Part shown: one piece after another, positions 11,640 through 24,310 of the stretch | How the letters are laid out: every line of letters starts with the position of its first letter | Position numbering within the stretch: position 1 is the stretch's first letter | Assembly (NCBI RefSeq): GCF_964355755.1 | Contig: NC_092672.1 | Span: forward strand, 11,774,501 to 11,838,500 | Direction of reading: 5' to 3' | Origin: Antedon mediterranea | Lineage: Eukaryota; Echinodermata; Crinoidea; Comatulida; Antedonidae | Length of the DNA: 64,000 nt | Position numbers and translations under genes: made by a program | Notes under the pieces: generated by a model | The model's database searches: none | Told to the model about the DNA's origin: nothing | What the model saw: the letters and a program-made list of their open reading frames with translations, nothing else

Positions 11640-11845
11640 TTTTATTTTATTTATTTATTTATTTTATTTTATTTTATTCAATTTTCAGGTACAACAATAC
11701 ATGACAATACAGCGGTGCAGCACCCTGAGGATTGCCATGAGTGCAAAGCACTATCGAGATGGCTCTCCATATACTGCACTAGAACATATAAGACAAACAT
11801 ATACACAAGATGCTCTACATAAACAAAGACTTATTATTAAGTCAT
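11640..11845 (-). mobile_element. 3' end of a non-LTR retrotransposon (LINE)
   Basis: On the minus strand the segment runs from TTATGTAGAGCATCTTGTG through GTGCAGTATATGGAGAG and GCAATCCTCAGGGTGCTGCA to CAATAAAATAAAATAAA-type A-rich tandem repeats at its 3' end (11640-11690). That is the usual look of a LINE 3' UTR and tail. A roughly 50-base piece of the same family lies on the + strand at 25755-25806. No reverse transcriptase coding remains, so this is a 5'-truncated insertion. Confidence 0.65.
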
Positions 11846-12734
11846 TTACTTATCCATAAAATAATGGAGATATCTTTTCAAATCTAATGATGTTATTGTT
11901 TGATTTGACATTTCCATAACAAACATTTTAATTTTCTTATCTTAATTATAGTGTACATGCTATGTTTTCGCCCCCGTATGTTTGTTGTTATCAGCTTGGT
12001 TTAATTTTGAAAGGTTGGTGTCAAAGGTCAATTCAATGTCACAATCTACAAACAACTATTTCTTTATATTTAACGCTTAAAAGCCACAATTTTTATTCGA
12101 ATTTAACCTACTTGATCACAATGCTCGGTAATCTATCATCTAGAAGTAGTTCAATTTTGAAAAAAGCGGGGTCAAAGGTTAACGTGACAACCAATAAAGC
12201 TATTTAAATAAAATTATTTTTCGGAATTTGCATTGGAGTAGGCCTTTTTATATTGGCTAAATTATTTGTTTTAGTTGTCTTGAGTGGTGGGTTATGACAC
12301 TTCCTGACGAATTGATTTGCATTATGTTTAATGGCAATATAAAATATTGAATTAATGATAATGTTTTAATGTTATTAATATTATAATTCTGACAATGTTT
12401 TGATAATATTCATTGTATTGATGAAGATAGACACGTTTTATCTGTTCACCATCCCTGTAGATTATGTGTAAGAACATAGCATTATATTTTAATACTAAAG
12501 ATCCGCTGTCAAATGTAAACTTGTCTACATTGATCAAGTTGACGATTACCGGACTTTGTGTGAACTCCTTGTTTCTCGCTTTAAGATCTTTCGTGACATG
12601 GAACAGAAATCTGTCTTGCTTTTGTCGTCTGTTGTCTTATAATTGTTGATTACGTGGTAGTAAATGTACGTGCTTTACTACAAAACTGTGCTTGAACGTG
12701 AACAGCAAATGTGCTATAGATTAGATTTAATTAA

Positions 12735-13062
12735 AGATGTATTATCCCCCGAAAACATGAAAAATGAAGATTAATTTAATCAGATTTTGAATATGTTATT
12801 TTGTAGTTTTAATAAAGTTAATCACTTCCATAGAAAAAAAAAACGAAACAAATTAATGTTTTCAATTGAAAAATGACAAAATAAATGGTTAAATTCAACC
12901 AAAAATCCATTGGCTGGCAGCCAATTTGACCTATTTTGGTCTAAATTACATTTTTTTTTCGTTCCAATTTTTGGTAAAAGTGGAAATCTATAATGTTACA
13001 TTAAAATGAAATATTCAAAAAAAAATGTTTAAAGAATTATTTTTCAGGGGGACAATACATCT
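12735..13062. mobile_element. TTAA-flanked MITE (piggyBac-like target site)
   Basis: The left end reads AGATGTATTATCCCCCGAAAA and the reverse complement of the right end reads AGATGTATTGTCCCCCTGAAAA. Each end abuts TTAA (12731-12734 and 13063-13066). The roughly 328-bp interior is A/T-rich and non-coding. A TTAA target duplication is the hallmark of piggyBac transposons, so mobilisation by a piggyBac-type transposase elsewhere is likely but inferred. A related left end lies at 7480. Confidence 0.7.
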
Positions 13063-13648
13063 TTAAACATTAATTTACAGTTGATGAAAAAATGCATGGC
13101 ACTACAGGCGTATTTAAACAACATTAAGATATTTTCTATTTTAATTTAGTATTACATACAACTCTCAAATAAATCTATAAATGTATTATTATGCCTGTCA
13201 TTCTAATTTTACCGATCCTTGCTTGCCACGCGTAGTATTATTTTGAAATACTGACATACTGATACCATATAATATTATTATATGTGTAGTAGATTGATTA
13301 TATTTCAAAAAGAATGATCAACAAAAAGAAAGCAAAAAGAAAGAAAAATGTCAACTCCCTGAAAAGAATACGGTTGAGGGGAAATGGCTCTCTCTCTCTC
13401 GGGTATTTGGTACTAAGAGGGTTAAAGAAGAAAATTAGTGAATTACAGTAATAATGACAGGGCAAATAGGTAATGTAAGCTATCATAGTGTTGATGGATT
13501 CTTATGGATGTTGAGTCTAAATATAGATTGCACCGAATGAAAGGTGTTGACTGTGGACCAGTACATTTTGTTGTCAAGTCGAGGGTGCCGCAAACCATAG
13601 CTATACAATATTCGAAGGTTCAAGGCACTCCTCAACTATTATTCTGAT
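13063..13648. other. Non-coding stretch without recognised genes
   Basis: The stretch is AT-rich with no recognised element. A short CT repeat (CTCTCTCTCTCTC) lies near 13389. The minus-strand open frame over 13298-13486 is low complexity and is not taken as a gene. Confidence 0.4.
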
Positions 13649-13722
13649 CGTAGAACAAGTCTTCTCGGATGACTTAAAACCTATTACATCTTACAGAATA
13701 GTACCCCGGTGTACTGGTCCAT
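13649..13722 (+). mobile_element. Fragment of tRNA-Leu-like SINE family, internally deleted
   Basis: GTAGAACAAGTCTTCTCGGAT is the reverse complement, with one mismatch, of a conserved block in the SINE at 26821-27112. After a deletion the match resumes with words equivalent to AAGATGTACTAGG and TACACCCGGGTA. The moderately GC-rich sequence up to about 13860 may be further, unrecognised repeat; the 76-codon open frame there is probably not a gene. Confidence 0.55.
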
Positions 13723-16593
13723 TCAGCCCCTTTGTTGTGGATATAGCCGAACGGGCGCCATTTGGTGGCAGCACTCGACACGAAGAAACCCTTCGGGGAG
13801 TAGAAAGTTGCGGTGTGTGTCGTCCACAACCAGTAGGCTGCAAGTAGCGGGTTATCCCCCGATTTACTTTTAAATGTAACTGTGATAGAGGAATATAGCA
13901 GTTGATAAACAATATATTCAATATTTTATTTTCAAAAACTTAAAACAAAAAACATAAAAATCGATATATTCCCTAAAATGTTTTGCAAATATAGGCCTAT
14001 ATCAATATACCCTATATTGATTTTCTGGAAAGTTTATACAGTAAATCAATTACGTCACAACAGCATTTAGAGTTATATTTGTCTTTAATATAGACCGAAT
14101 ATTAATTAGCACTTGCAAAATGTTTTTTTAAACATCTAAATGTTTTATTGTTTTAGTGGTAAATATACAGCAGAACGACTGCAATTTGTATATTTCATTT
14201 TACATTTGTTTAGGTATCCTGATATTGCATTTGGTAAAATAAGTGTAAGCTTTTTCATTAATACGTTTCATAAAAACAATCCTATGTATTCTGTATTGAT
14301 TATCGAACACTTTTAGATGCTAACAGGTGACTACAATTTCCAGATAATCTTATAAATACACAACAAATGGAAAAGCATACCGATTTGCACCTGCTTTTAA
14401 AAGTCTATTTTCGGCAGTAATACAATAGAATACAACGATGTTAATAAAGATCGAATTATCAACAAGCCTGGCCTACATTATTTTTAAATTATATGACCAA
14501 ACAGCGGTTTAACAAATTATGTTTTGTTTTAAAAAGATATAATATCTTTTTAAACTAATTATAGGACATGTTACAAACACACAAATAAATACAAATTATT
14601 CTTGTATACCGCTATATTTGTTATGGAATGGAGTAATGGGCTACACCCACGAAAGAGAGAAACAAATAAAACGCTACAAAATAGGAAAAACTTTTTTATT
14701 AAAAATATATATTTTTTATTAGCATTATTTTATGGCGATATGCCTAAAACCTTTTTGTGTATCTTTGTATTATTCAGAAATTTAAGTAAGATAACCTATC
14801 GAAATAATACCTTCAATATTATCTTCATAATTATAGTAATGTTATTAATTTAAAAGGATTATGCAATACAAATTATAGAATTGTTTAAATGGTTTAAAGA
14901 ATACTTCTGTACAAATACAATGATAATAAAAGTACAACAGTAATAAAGGACAGTTTGTTGATTTTAATATGCAACAATGCTTTCTAAGTAATAAAATATG
15001 AATATAATTGTATTTCAAGTTTGAATCAATATGGAATTGGAGCAAAGTTTTATCGTTTGCAACTAACGCTAATGCTAATTCATAATTAAACATGACCAAA
15101 ACTAGAATTACGTTCGTGTCCAAGGCTGGTAATATTTACGATCAGTTTACACATTTTACAATCATACTTAAACAGAGACAAAGAAAAGTTAGACAAAGTA
15201 TTGATATTGTGATAAAACAAATATCGACTGTGTATTGTGTGTTATTGCCAACACGAGTGACTGGTTAAAAGCAGTTATTTGAATTACGAAAAAAAGAATT
15301 TGATTACTGCATGGTCTCTAAGCTTAATCTCGAAATAATAATATTATAACTGGTTAGGATTGTTTACAAGGTAAATTATCAACCCATTTTAAAATAAATA
15401 CAATTGAAGAGGACCTGTCTATATGAAGAGATGTTGGCGCCATCATCGTATTTGCATTTAAATAGAGAAACTCTTAACCAAGAGGGCGGTATCTTTAGAT
15501 ATTCTGGTGTATACTGTAAACAAAAAGCGGTCGAAAGAACATTCTAATGTGATTGAGAGATCCTTGGATATAGAGGTACATACTAAATGAGCTAACAATG
15601 CAATTTACATGCACCTCGTGTTGAAAGCTACCTTTAAGACAAAACAAAGAATGAACATGTATCAGCCACAAATGTATAAAAATACAAAAAGAAAATTGGC
15701 AATACTTTGTTTTAATATTCTAAAAAAACAAATATACAACATAGGCCTATAAATAATTTTGATAACAATTAGTGAAATAATTAAACTTATCTAATCCTAT
15801 TTTCTAAACAACAAGATGCACTGATGACATTCACCTTGTAATTAATACTATAACACATGGCAATGAAACCCTGTTTATCGCAGAATATTATGACATTATT
15901 TTTCATTGAACATTTTTAGTAAAACTGACTAGAAATGATGTTGTTGTCAGCTTTGACATGGTTTATGTTTCGCTAATTAGTTATTCATAGCATCTTTATA
16001 ATTGAAAATCATCCTATGTTGGTGATATGGCCGTAAAGAGAAGTTCAAATGAACGAATAATGAATAGTGAGCTGAAGGATCTGTGATATGTAAATGTAAT
16101 ATAATAGAATATAGAATATCATGCAATTAATACACTACGATGCATGTCATAATTGACAACAACATGGTTTTTAATGAGAAATCTGGTTTGGTTGAATATA
16201 ACGTCTGTCTGATCCTTACTTGTTAGGGAAAAAAACACATCGTCCCTTTCACAACGAATCGTTAAACTGCAATTTTGTCAACTTTTTATCAACAAATAGA
16301 AACAAACAACGTATCGATGCAAAGTGCCGTATTGTGTAATCACAAGGGGAAATAGTCGACGCAACAGTGCTGCAAACATCGCTACGGGCAGTTTGATTTC
16401 ACACATCAACGCAAAAACGGAGAAAAACAAATAAGTTAAGTATGCGGGGGTTAACCTGGTAAAAGTCTACAGAAACAAACGTTGACGATAAAACCAGGTT
16501 TGATTCCACCGGGGAAGCAACGCAAGGAGACCCACCACAAGCGAGTCAACACACTTCGAATAATTAATCGCTTGTGAATGGTCAAGTTATTAA
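13723..16593. other. Non-coding stretch without recognised genes
   Basis: A short near-perfect palindrome around 14525-14555 (TTTAAAAAGATAT with its reverse complement) is the only structure noted. Open frames at 14602-14853 and 14845-15123 are A/T-driven and lack domain or codon signal. The interval 16440-16590 holds GTTAACCTGG- and CAACGCAAGGAG-like words that may be decayed MITE sequence. Confidence 0.35.
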
Positions 16594-16771
16594 GCTTGGT
16601 TCCCACTAGAACGTAACGCAAGGACGTAAACGCAACGCAAGCGTTTTAACCAATGACAAGCGAAGTTATAGACGGTTAGCAATCACAAGCGAATAAGCCA
16701 TCGCTTGTGATTTTTCAATTCACTTGCGTTGCGTGATGTCCTTGTGTTGCGTCGCTAGTGGGAACCACGCT
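16594..16771. mobile_element. CCCACTAG-family MITE flanked by TTAA
   Basis: The ends are inverted repeats: the left reads GGTTCCCACTAGAACG and the reverse complement of the right reads GGTTCCCACTAGCGACGC. TTAA lies on both sides (16590-16593 and 16772-16775). Internal subterminal repeats CAACGCAAGGACGTAA and CACAAGCGAA are also partly palindromic. The element is about 178 bp and non-coding. A TTAA duplication suggests piggyBac-type mobilisation. Confidence 0.72.
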
Positions 16772-16775
16772 TTAA

Positions 16776-16848
16776 GGTTGCGTTTACGTCTTTGTGTAAC
16801 GTTTACGTTGCGTAGGTTGTGTCGCTAGTGGGAAAACCACGATGAATC
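16776..16848. mobile_element. Second terminal-repeat end adjoining the TTAA MITE
   Basis: Directly after the first element, GTTGCGTTTACGTC leads to another end, TCGCTAGTGGGAAAACCACG. It resembles the right terminus at 16752-16771. This is a tandem or nested partial copy, or an internal duplication of the terminus. Confidence 0.5.
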
Positions 16849-17449
16849 AGGTCAAAGTCTATGGCCGGAAACTGATTTTGGGTTTACAACAACCCTCTCA
16901 AAAAAAAAAAAATAAATAAGATGTGGTTGTATGTTTGGCAGAAATATAAAAAGGTCTGTAATAAAAATGACAGGATGTCCCAAATCCCATTGTTGCTTGC
17001 TTCGCTCGCAATATACTCATATTGGTTGACCCCTTCTTGATTTCATCGCTGGCTGTGCCCATGATGCGATTATCATATTTCATAAAAATTGTGATGTCTA
17101 ATGATGTCGGTTTATAACTTCAATATCTATTGATAATAATTATCGCAAAAGTCATCCATGCATAGACAATTACTATGATGTTTAGCTGAAAGAACATGAC
17201 AATGTGCATTGGCATGTTTTTATATTGTTTCTTTTTGGTAAAAAATGTATTCTGCATATGCTTTGGATCAAACAATTGAAACCTACACTTAATAAACAAA
17301 CAAACCGATTCAGTCAAAGCTAAATCAGAAGAATGATCAATCAATCCGTGGTGTTCGTTGCAACACCAAAGTTACCCACATAGCTATATTGAAATAGTTA
17401 CGACATTGCGTTCACGGATTTTAGAAAGTCACGTGGGGTGCACACCGGC

Positions 17450-17636
17450 CATTTTTGTGTCCAAATATGTCATGTTCGCAGTAACTTGATAATTGTATTA
17501 TTATTTTAACAAAAACCTATAAACAAATTGTTTTGATATTAAATTCGATAGTTAAAGCCTTTTGAACGTTATACATTTTAAAACAAAGGACTCAACTCCA
17601 TACTCTACATAGGAATAGTTGGACACAAAAATGGCT
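17450..17636. repeat. Short inverted repeat pair around a 150-base spacer
   Basis: CCATTTTTGTGTCCAA at about 17450 and its exact reverse complement TTGGACACAAAAATGG at about 17620 face each other. This could be a small MITE whose remaining sequence has decayed; no target duplication is clear. Confidence 0.4.
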
Positions 17637-20280
17637 TTTAATCCTTTCAATGTCGGAAATCATATACATGCTAACATAATGTTAATGTTACTTAGATATT
17701 TAATTGTTCGTTTTTATTTAATTTTGTTCATGTTGATATCATGTAGCTAGTTATTTAGAATTAGAATTAATCTACTGGATGTTTCGGGCGTAGATTATTA
17801 TGCAGTAAAGTGAAGTGAAGAATAGACCTTGTTGGTAGACCACTGGTGCTGGTAGGCAGGACTTTCTTTGTGACTAAATGTAATATGGTGATTAAGTCAA
17901 GAAGTAAGTGTACAAAGTATCGTTATTAAATATTTTCTATGAAATGTTATATAATAAATATACTGTCATAATTATATTTAATAATTACATGGCTGTCTTG
18001 TGTCTGTATACAACCGCTCGTGTGAAAAGCACGCCCTCTAGTTTTTGCCAACAATACACATTATAAACTTTTATGTGGTCCTTGAATGAAATGTTTTTGA
18101 TACTTATACTTAAATGTTATTAATCTCTAATTCAAATTATTTGTGAAAGAATCAAAACACTAATATTGGGGGAAAATCTAGTGTCATTTTTTGTTGTCAG
18201 CAAATCCATGAACACACTTGAGAAAGAACTTCAACACTGTTGATTCACCTAATAATAATTATGACTCCAGTACACAAGTTATGATACAAGACTATAGTAA
18301 TCCCTTCAAATCGGAATAATTATAAGAACAAAATCCGATATATTTCCTTTGTTGTTGTAAGCTCAGAATAACTTAACAAATTATATCTACTAAGCGCTTC
18401 ATATCTTATTTATATTTATTTGTTCTATTATATTATTATTATTATATACATGTATTTAAAACCCTAATTTCAAAATGTATGTTAAAATAAAACCTTCCGA
18501 ATTCAGATTCAATCAGGAGTAGGCTATCAAACAACTGAACAATTCAACAAACTTTAATTTTTTTTTCTCCAGATTGTACGTCATCAAAAAATTATAGATA
18601 GATGGCGGTAAACATGTTTCGAGAAAAAAAAATCGCGAATAAATTCTATACTATTATTATGGTGCGTGTACAACACGCTATTACACGCATATTCAACACG
18701 CGCTACGAGAAGTGAGTTGTTGTATAACATTGAAGAGATTCCGTGTAATGAGATTTTAATTGCAAAAAAAGGCTACTTGGCTGAATCCTAAAATTGTGTG
18801 GATACCCGGTTGCTGTTGGCGTGTTGGAAGTGTTCTCAGTGCATTGTTTTGACCTCTAGTCAAAATATAAGTATGTGCTTTGAAAATGTTGTCCAAAATG
18901 TAGCATAGTTTTATCCTAATTCTATTTTTTTTATTTTCGAAAGCAGATTTAAAAAATCAATAACTGAATAAACTCAATTTTAAACGAAATCATCCGTTTT
19001 ATTAAAATCCTTAATAAACTAAATTAATTCATAATGCATGCGAGTATATATACAACTTAGGATTATGAACTATGGTATAACACGGTATTACGATTTAATG
19101 TATAACTGCAAGGTTTTTGTGGGGTTTACCTCGGCCCGTGCAACACGCTAAAAATTAAAGATGTGTTCAAATTAATTTTAGGGTGTTGTATAAACACAGC
19201 CTTAGTTAAACGTTAGGTAAAAAGCGGTTAGACATGTCTCTATTTATTAATACCAAAAGCACAGCCAGGGAAAGACTGTTACATCAAATTCGTAAGAGAG
19301 GCATGCTGGAGAATGAACTTCTTTCTTCGTTCTTTTGCTGACAAATATCTGTCATCCGTGACAAGTCAACAGCTACATAATTGATAAACAAGCCCCAACA
19401 TTTACTACTTTATTTTTAGAAAGAAATAAATAAGGTGAGCCCTCTGTATTCAAGAAAGTATCAATAGATGGCGCTATTGATTAGAAAGTTGATTGTTTAA
19501 AACACTGCTGAACAACTGTTTTTGTATAGATATTTTTTATATATTTTATAATAAAATTCTGAAAAAATCCATTTTTTATGAACGGAAAACGATAGTTAAA
19601 ACCGTTATTTACATTATCTTTGGGTTTTCCTAATTACAGACAATTTAAATGCAGGAATTTTAAAATTTTGTGTCGTCTTTTGGTTAAAACATGGTGAAAA
19701 TTGTGTATCATTTTCATATAAGCTATTATGTTTTATACTTTAATTGAAAGTGTTCCAATGGGTTGTTTTTAATTAAAAGTGTGCATGATAAAATACAACC
19801 AATAGTTTATGAACGAAGGTGCGAAGTTTGATTGAAATACAATTGCTAAAGCCCTGTTTTTTTGTACTTACCATTTCCTGTTATTTAACTTTACAAGCAT
19901 TTTTTCTTTTTTCTATCAACTTTTGCGTTGATACCTGTGAAAATCGTGGTTTTGAAAAGTCCAACTTATGTCTGATTTCAGATGAATCTGCCACATAGTA
20001 ATTATGTTGATAACGTATGTATTTGCTGGTGGTTAAAATGAATGACGTCACGCACGGTATGTATGTTTCACATTGATTGGTATACCCAATACCAACATTC
20101 TGATAATCGATTTTGTATAAATGTCTCAAAGTAGGACACACGATACCTACTACTAGGTACAATTAATCTATTAACGCTCTTAGTATTGTAGAGTATGTGC
20201 AATATGAACAAATTTCGTTTTTAGAGGGGTCTTGTGGACATTGTTATACAGTTGATTTTTTATTTATTTATTTATTTATT
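17637..20280. other. Non-coding stretch without recognised genes
   Basis: No exon, RNA gene or recognised element is supported. CAACACGC words recur around 18670-18710 and 19140, but no clean repeat unit emerges. The 93-codon minus frame at 19881-20162 shows no domain and is not annotated. Confidence 0.35.
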
Positions 20281-20285
20281 ATTAA

Positions 20286-20316
<31 letters not shown>

Positions 20317-20317
20317 T
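20281..20317. repeat. (TTA)n microsatellite
   Basis: About ten consecutive ATT/TTA units follow a TTTATTTATTTATTTA stretch that starts near 20261. Confidence 0.85.
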
Positions 20318-21390
20318 AGATTTTGCTTATAAGAAGCTAATAATACTGTCGACGAGACACACTATTATCGTATAGAAACCATCAATCATTCTGGTTTGAA
20401 TATTTTGAACAGCTTGTTTCTAGTTATTTTAATGAACATCGCTGTCTTTCACACTTACAATGACAATGTTAAGGGTTTCAGATCGTAAATATATTCGAAT
20501 ATGCTGTGATCATTATGATATTTTGTTATTTTTTGATGATGAACAAATGAATTATATCAAAAGAATTGACGTTGGTTGTCCGGTTTATGCTTCACTTCCT
20601 GTATGGTCATTATTATGTTAATATGTAATACGTTTTAAAATTAAGTCATGAACTCATTATAATTCTTTCATTTAACGAATACGTATGTATATTCGGCAAT
20701 CGGTAATTTGAAAAAGATGAGCTGCTTTATCCGAAATACTAAAGTATAATGGTAGCAGACATTCCAACAAAAGGAAGAGAATGTTTCAAACTTTGAAATA
20801 CGCTAACAACTTGTATAATTGTCTATCAGTGCGCCCGCCGTAACCAGAGAAGAGTGAAGCCATACGATTAACAGTTCCGACCAACTACAGTAATGTTAAC
20901 CGGCCCATGATGACCACATCAGGTGTTCTCGTGCGGAGGTGTCTAATAAGCATAAGCCATTTTGAAGGGTTCCCGACGGTTTTTGCTTTGCCTTCCATAC
21001 AGGATAAACTTGCACAATCAATCACGGTGAATTCAGGTACCACTGTTGTGCGATCTCTCTCACCCCAGGATGAAACACCACACATCTGGTTTGTAATATC
21101 TGAAATGATGGAATCTTACTTAGCCGTGTATTTATCACGCCTGGTTGATGAAGTAATTTGACACAATGAAAAAACCCAAAGTAACCTGTTTAATAAAACT
21201 AAGTAGGCTAACGTTAAACAATATTTTGCTTCATTCCCTAAACCCACAGCAAGGAGCAGACAATCTTGCTCAGACATCGAAAGCTGTTTTCTTAATCAAA
21301 TTCTTCTTTATATGAACAATTCAATGAAGAGACATACATATGTAGTCCGCAATTGGGAAAGCGATTACCTTTAACATTCGTCTATATATC

Positions 21391-21391
21391 T

Positions 21392-21427
<36 letters not shown>
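21391..21427. repeat. (CTAT)n microsatellite
   Basis: About nine perfect CTAT tetranucleotide units; likely polymorphic in length. Confidence 0.9.
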
Positions 21428-21428
<1 letters not shown>

Positions 21429-22045
21429 TTCTTGGATGTTTGATGAATATCTTTAAGATGTATAATATCTGATGCTTAATTGCTAAGAGGTATCTCTATT
21501 ATGCTTTCTAAATAATATATGCCTGTTTATGATTTCAGATGACATTTAAGGCAGTAAGTCATTTTATATATTATTTAACATATTTTGTTTTATTTATTTT
21601 AGATTTGTGTTAAAAAAAGTAATCTATGTTTTGTAAATTATGTTTAAATATTCATCATTATAATAAATGACATTTTCATCCAAGGATGGCTTATCTGTGT
21701 TTAATTGGTGTCTTGTCTGGTCACGAGAGTAACATAAACTTAATTTTATCTATCACGCGGAAATAGAACGAGACTGTTTGACTACATAGTACAGAAGTCG
21801 TCTTTACCCATGGATAATTCATAGCTACTCCAGCAAAACGACCCTTGTAACAACTATAACACCAACAATACATATTTAAGTAAGATGAGCAACTGCCAAT
21901 ACATTAAACACTATATATCATATACATTAAACATTTATTCAAATACTGCAAAATAAATTTAATAATATTGCTTTAAAAACATTAAATCATACTCGTCTCA
22001 CGTCTTTAATGCGAATTTGATAAAAGAGGTGATGCAGTGAGAGGG

Positions 22046-22152
22046 CCACGGGAGATGGAGAAAGGTTAGGGGTAAGAGAGAGAGAGAGAGAGATGGAGGG
22101 GGAAGGACGGGGGCAAGAGAGAGACCGGGAGAAGGGGAGAAGGGGGAGAAAA
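22046..22152. repeat. Purine-rich (GA)n and G/A tract
   Basis: The + strand is almost entirely G and A over about 105 bases, including an uninterrupted GAGAGAGAGAGAGAGAGA run near 22077-22093 and GGGGGAAGG-type blocks after it. The 85-codon minus frame across it is a low-complexity Pro/Leu/Ser artefact. Such tracts can form triplex DNA. Confidence 0.85.
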
Positions 22153-22382
22153 ACAATGCACCCGACATTATTTCCCTTGGGGGAGGGGAAGCAGTAAACT
22201 GTAGAATTTCAACCAAATATTGTACCCTCAGATCAGCTATAGATATGCATATCACTGCCTTGTGTCTTACGCGAATTGTCTTTTAGATCGGTTAGTAAAA
22301 CGACGACGACCAGGTATATTATTATCGCTGAATTTGACGTTTTTTTTTTGTTTGTTCGCACTTTTTCACGATCGACTGTATA

Positions 22383-22542
22383 AGCGACTTCGATAACTCC
22401 AGATGGCGCCATATTTAAAGGTCAATCGGGACAAACAGGTTCATCTAGGCTGGCGCGTCGCGCATGCCTCTTTCCAAGACAGAATTTTTTTGTCCCGATC
22501 GACCTTTTAAATATGGCGCCCTCTGGAGTTATCGAAGTCGCT
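22383..22542. mobile_element. Hairpin MITE with ~50-bp near-perfect terminal inverted repeats
   Basis: The left arm begins AGCGACTTCGATAACTCCAG and continues through ATGGCGCCATATTTAAAGG to ATCGGGACA. The right arm is its reverse complement with few mismatches. The loop of about 55 bases is GC-richer (GGCTGGCGCGTCGCGC). TA dinucleotides on both sides (22381-22382 and 22543-22544) fit a TA target duplication. No coding capacity; the transposase superfamily is uncertain. Confidence 0.75.
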
Positions 22543-24170
22543 TATTGCACCAAAAATTAATGGTATATTGTTCAACATTAGTATTTACTGTAGTAAACCA
22601 GCTAAGCTCTCTGATAAACACTAAAGCACAGTAATGCATTTCAAACTATAGTATATAACAACAATGTTGTGATTTGTTTTGTTTTAATGAAGTATATGCC
22701 CTACCCATACCCGATAGAGGGCATTCCACTCTCTATTTGCCGAAGGTGGACATTTTTCCCCGAACTAAAGTAGTCACGCTTACGGGAGGTTAAACTATGA
22801 TAGAAGATACACTTTAGTAACATGGTTTCTAAGAGTATCATCTCCGAGAGTCTTGTTTTGTAAAAATAATGTTTACTATTTAACATACAATCGGCCAACT
22901 CTGTTATTAATAAATAAAATGACAATGATCCATTTGTCCATAGTGAAAAACTCATTCATATTAGCACAAGGTCCATCCCAGGCAGCGATGTGAAAAGCAC
23001 TCTTCTACGACACTGGAGAATGTAAAACGCCAAACATACAGACAGACGCAAAGTAATAACGCTGTGTACATAGGCCTTCCCTTCTAAATCATATGATAAT
23101 TAGCCACGATTTTTACAAAAAATCTCTATAAGCTAATAGAGAATTATCCTATTTATTTTGCGCCTCTAGTTAAGACACGATTAATCATTATGACTCCCGT
23201 ATATTTCAAAGAGCTTAATATTGCAGCCGTGTAATAACAATATCCTATAAATTATCAACTTTCTTTAACAACGTACGAATTAAGCAGATTAGTTTCAAGT
23301 ATTTATTGTGATTTTATAAATTAATGGCGTGATTCTAGAATAAGTCATTTATTATACAATACAAACAATAATGTTATTCCAAATGTTTAATTTATTTGCG
23401 ATGAAACCATGGATAGGATATCGGGTCAAACGGTCACAAATATTAAAACACGCTGATTATGTGTAAACCGCTGCAAGTATTTAATGTCAATTTAGAAAAA
23501 ACACGTATATGTGTATTTAAACATTTAAAATCATTTCAATTATTTGTATGATTCTTTACATATATGGTTAAAGGCTTGGATTCCATATGACATCGAAACA
23601 AAAAAGGCATAATATTTAGTGGTTCATTTTCAATGGGCATTATATGTGCCTATACAAAGACCAACAATACTTTTGTTAATAAATCAAACTTTATTTAGTG
23701 CAATAACAATAATTTATACGATGTGAAAATGTTATTTTAATTTCAAATTTAAATACCGTTATTAATAATTAATAACTTGTTTACTGTGACTTTTTTTTCA
23801 AATATATCAAAAATAATAATATTTTCTATTAAAACAACCCAATATTGTGTGTATTTCATTGTTTTTCATGGTTTTAGACTGCAAGACCTAGTAAGTAATA
23901 ATGTTTATTTTAAATGTAGTCCTTGATTACATAAAAAAGAACATTAGTAATTGAATACTTCAGACTAATTTATTTTTCCTATGTTTACTATTAAGGAAGA
24001 CTACACTGGTTTGTAATAGTGGGGATATATAGTAGTGTTTTCAAGTTTTTCCCTTTCTTCCCATACATTATTAAAATAAGATATTACTTCAATTTGATTA
24101 ATTTTTATGAATGGTTTATCATTATTAGTATGCTTTTGACGAGATTTAATTTTAAACTGCTCTTGTAGAA
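22543..24170. other. Non-coding stretch without recognised genes
   Basis: AT-rich with no supported exon or repeat. The 84-codon minus frame at 22701-22955 lacks domain signal. Confidence 0.35.
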
Positions 24171-24310
24171 AAACAAGGCCATATACATGGCTGCAGTCGC
24201 GTGCTCAAGTTAGTGTTTATCGACCAACCGACCAACAGACCAACCGATCGACCGACCGATTAACCAACCGACCGACATAGTGAGCTGTAGAGTCGCGTTG
24301 CACGCGACTA
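24171..24310 (+). mobile_element. CCGA-tract dispersed element, copy 1
   Basis: The start AACAAGGCCATATACATGGC and CTGCAGTCGCGTGCTCAA leads into a variable tract of CCGA/CCAA/TCGA tetranucleotides. The copy ends with CATAGTGAGCTGTAGAGTCG and CACGCGACT. The same ends recur at 40155-40823, 49631-49750, 55685-55793 and 57509-57751, with a truncated start at 50726. The order of ends and tract is constant between copies, so this is one element family; its class is unknown. Confidence 0.75.

Noticed and set aside
21998-22255. Pro/Leu/Ser-rich minus-strand frame
   Set aside because: It is the translation of a GA-rich tract and has no complexity beyond that.
24230-24275. Tetranucleotide CCGA/CCAA tract considered as a CRISPR-like or regulatory array
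   Set aside because: It is a short variable tandem tract within a dispersed element. There are no spacer-repeat units and the genome is eukaryotic.
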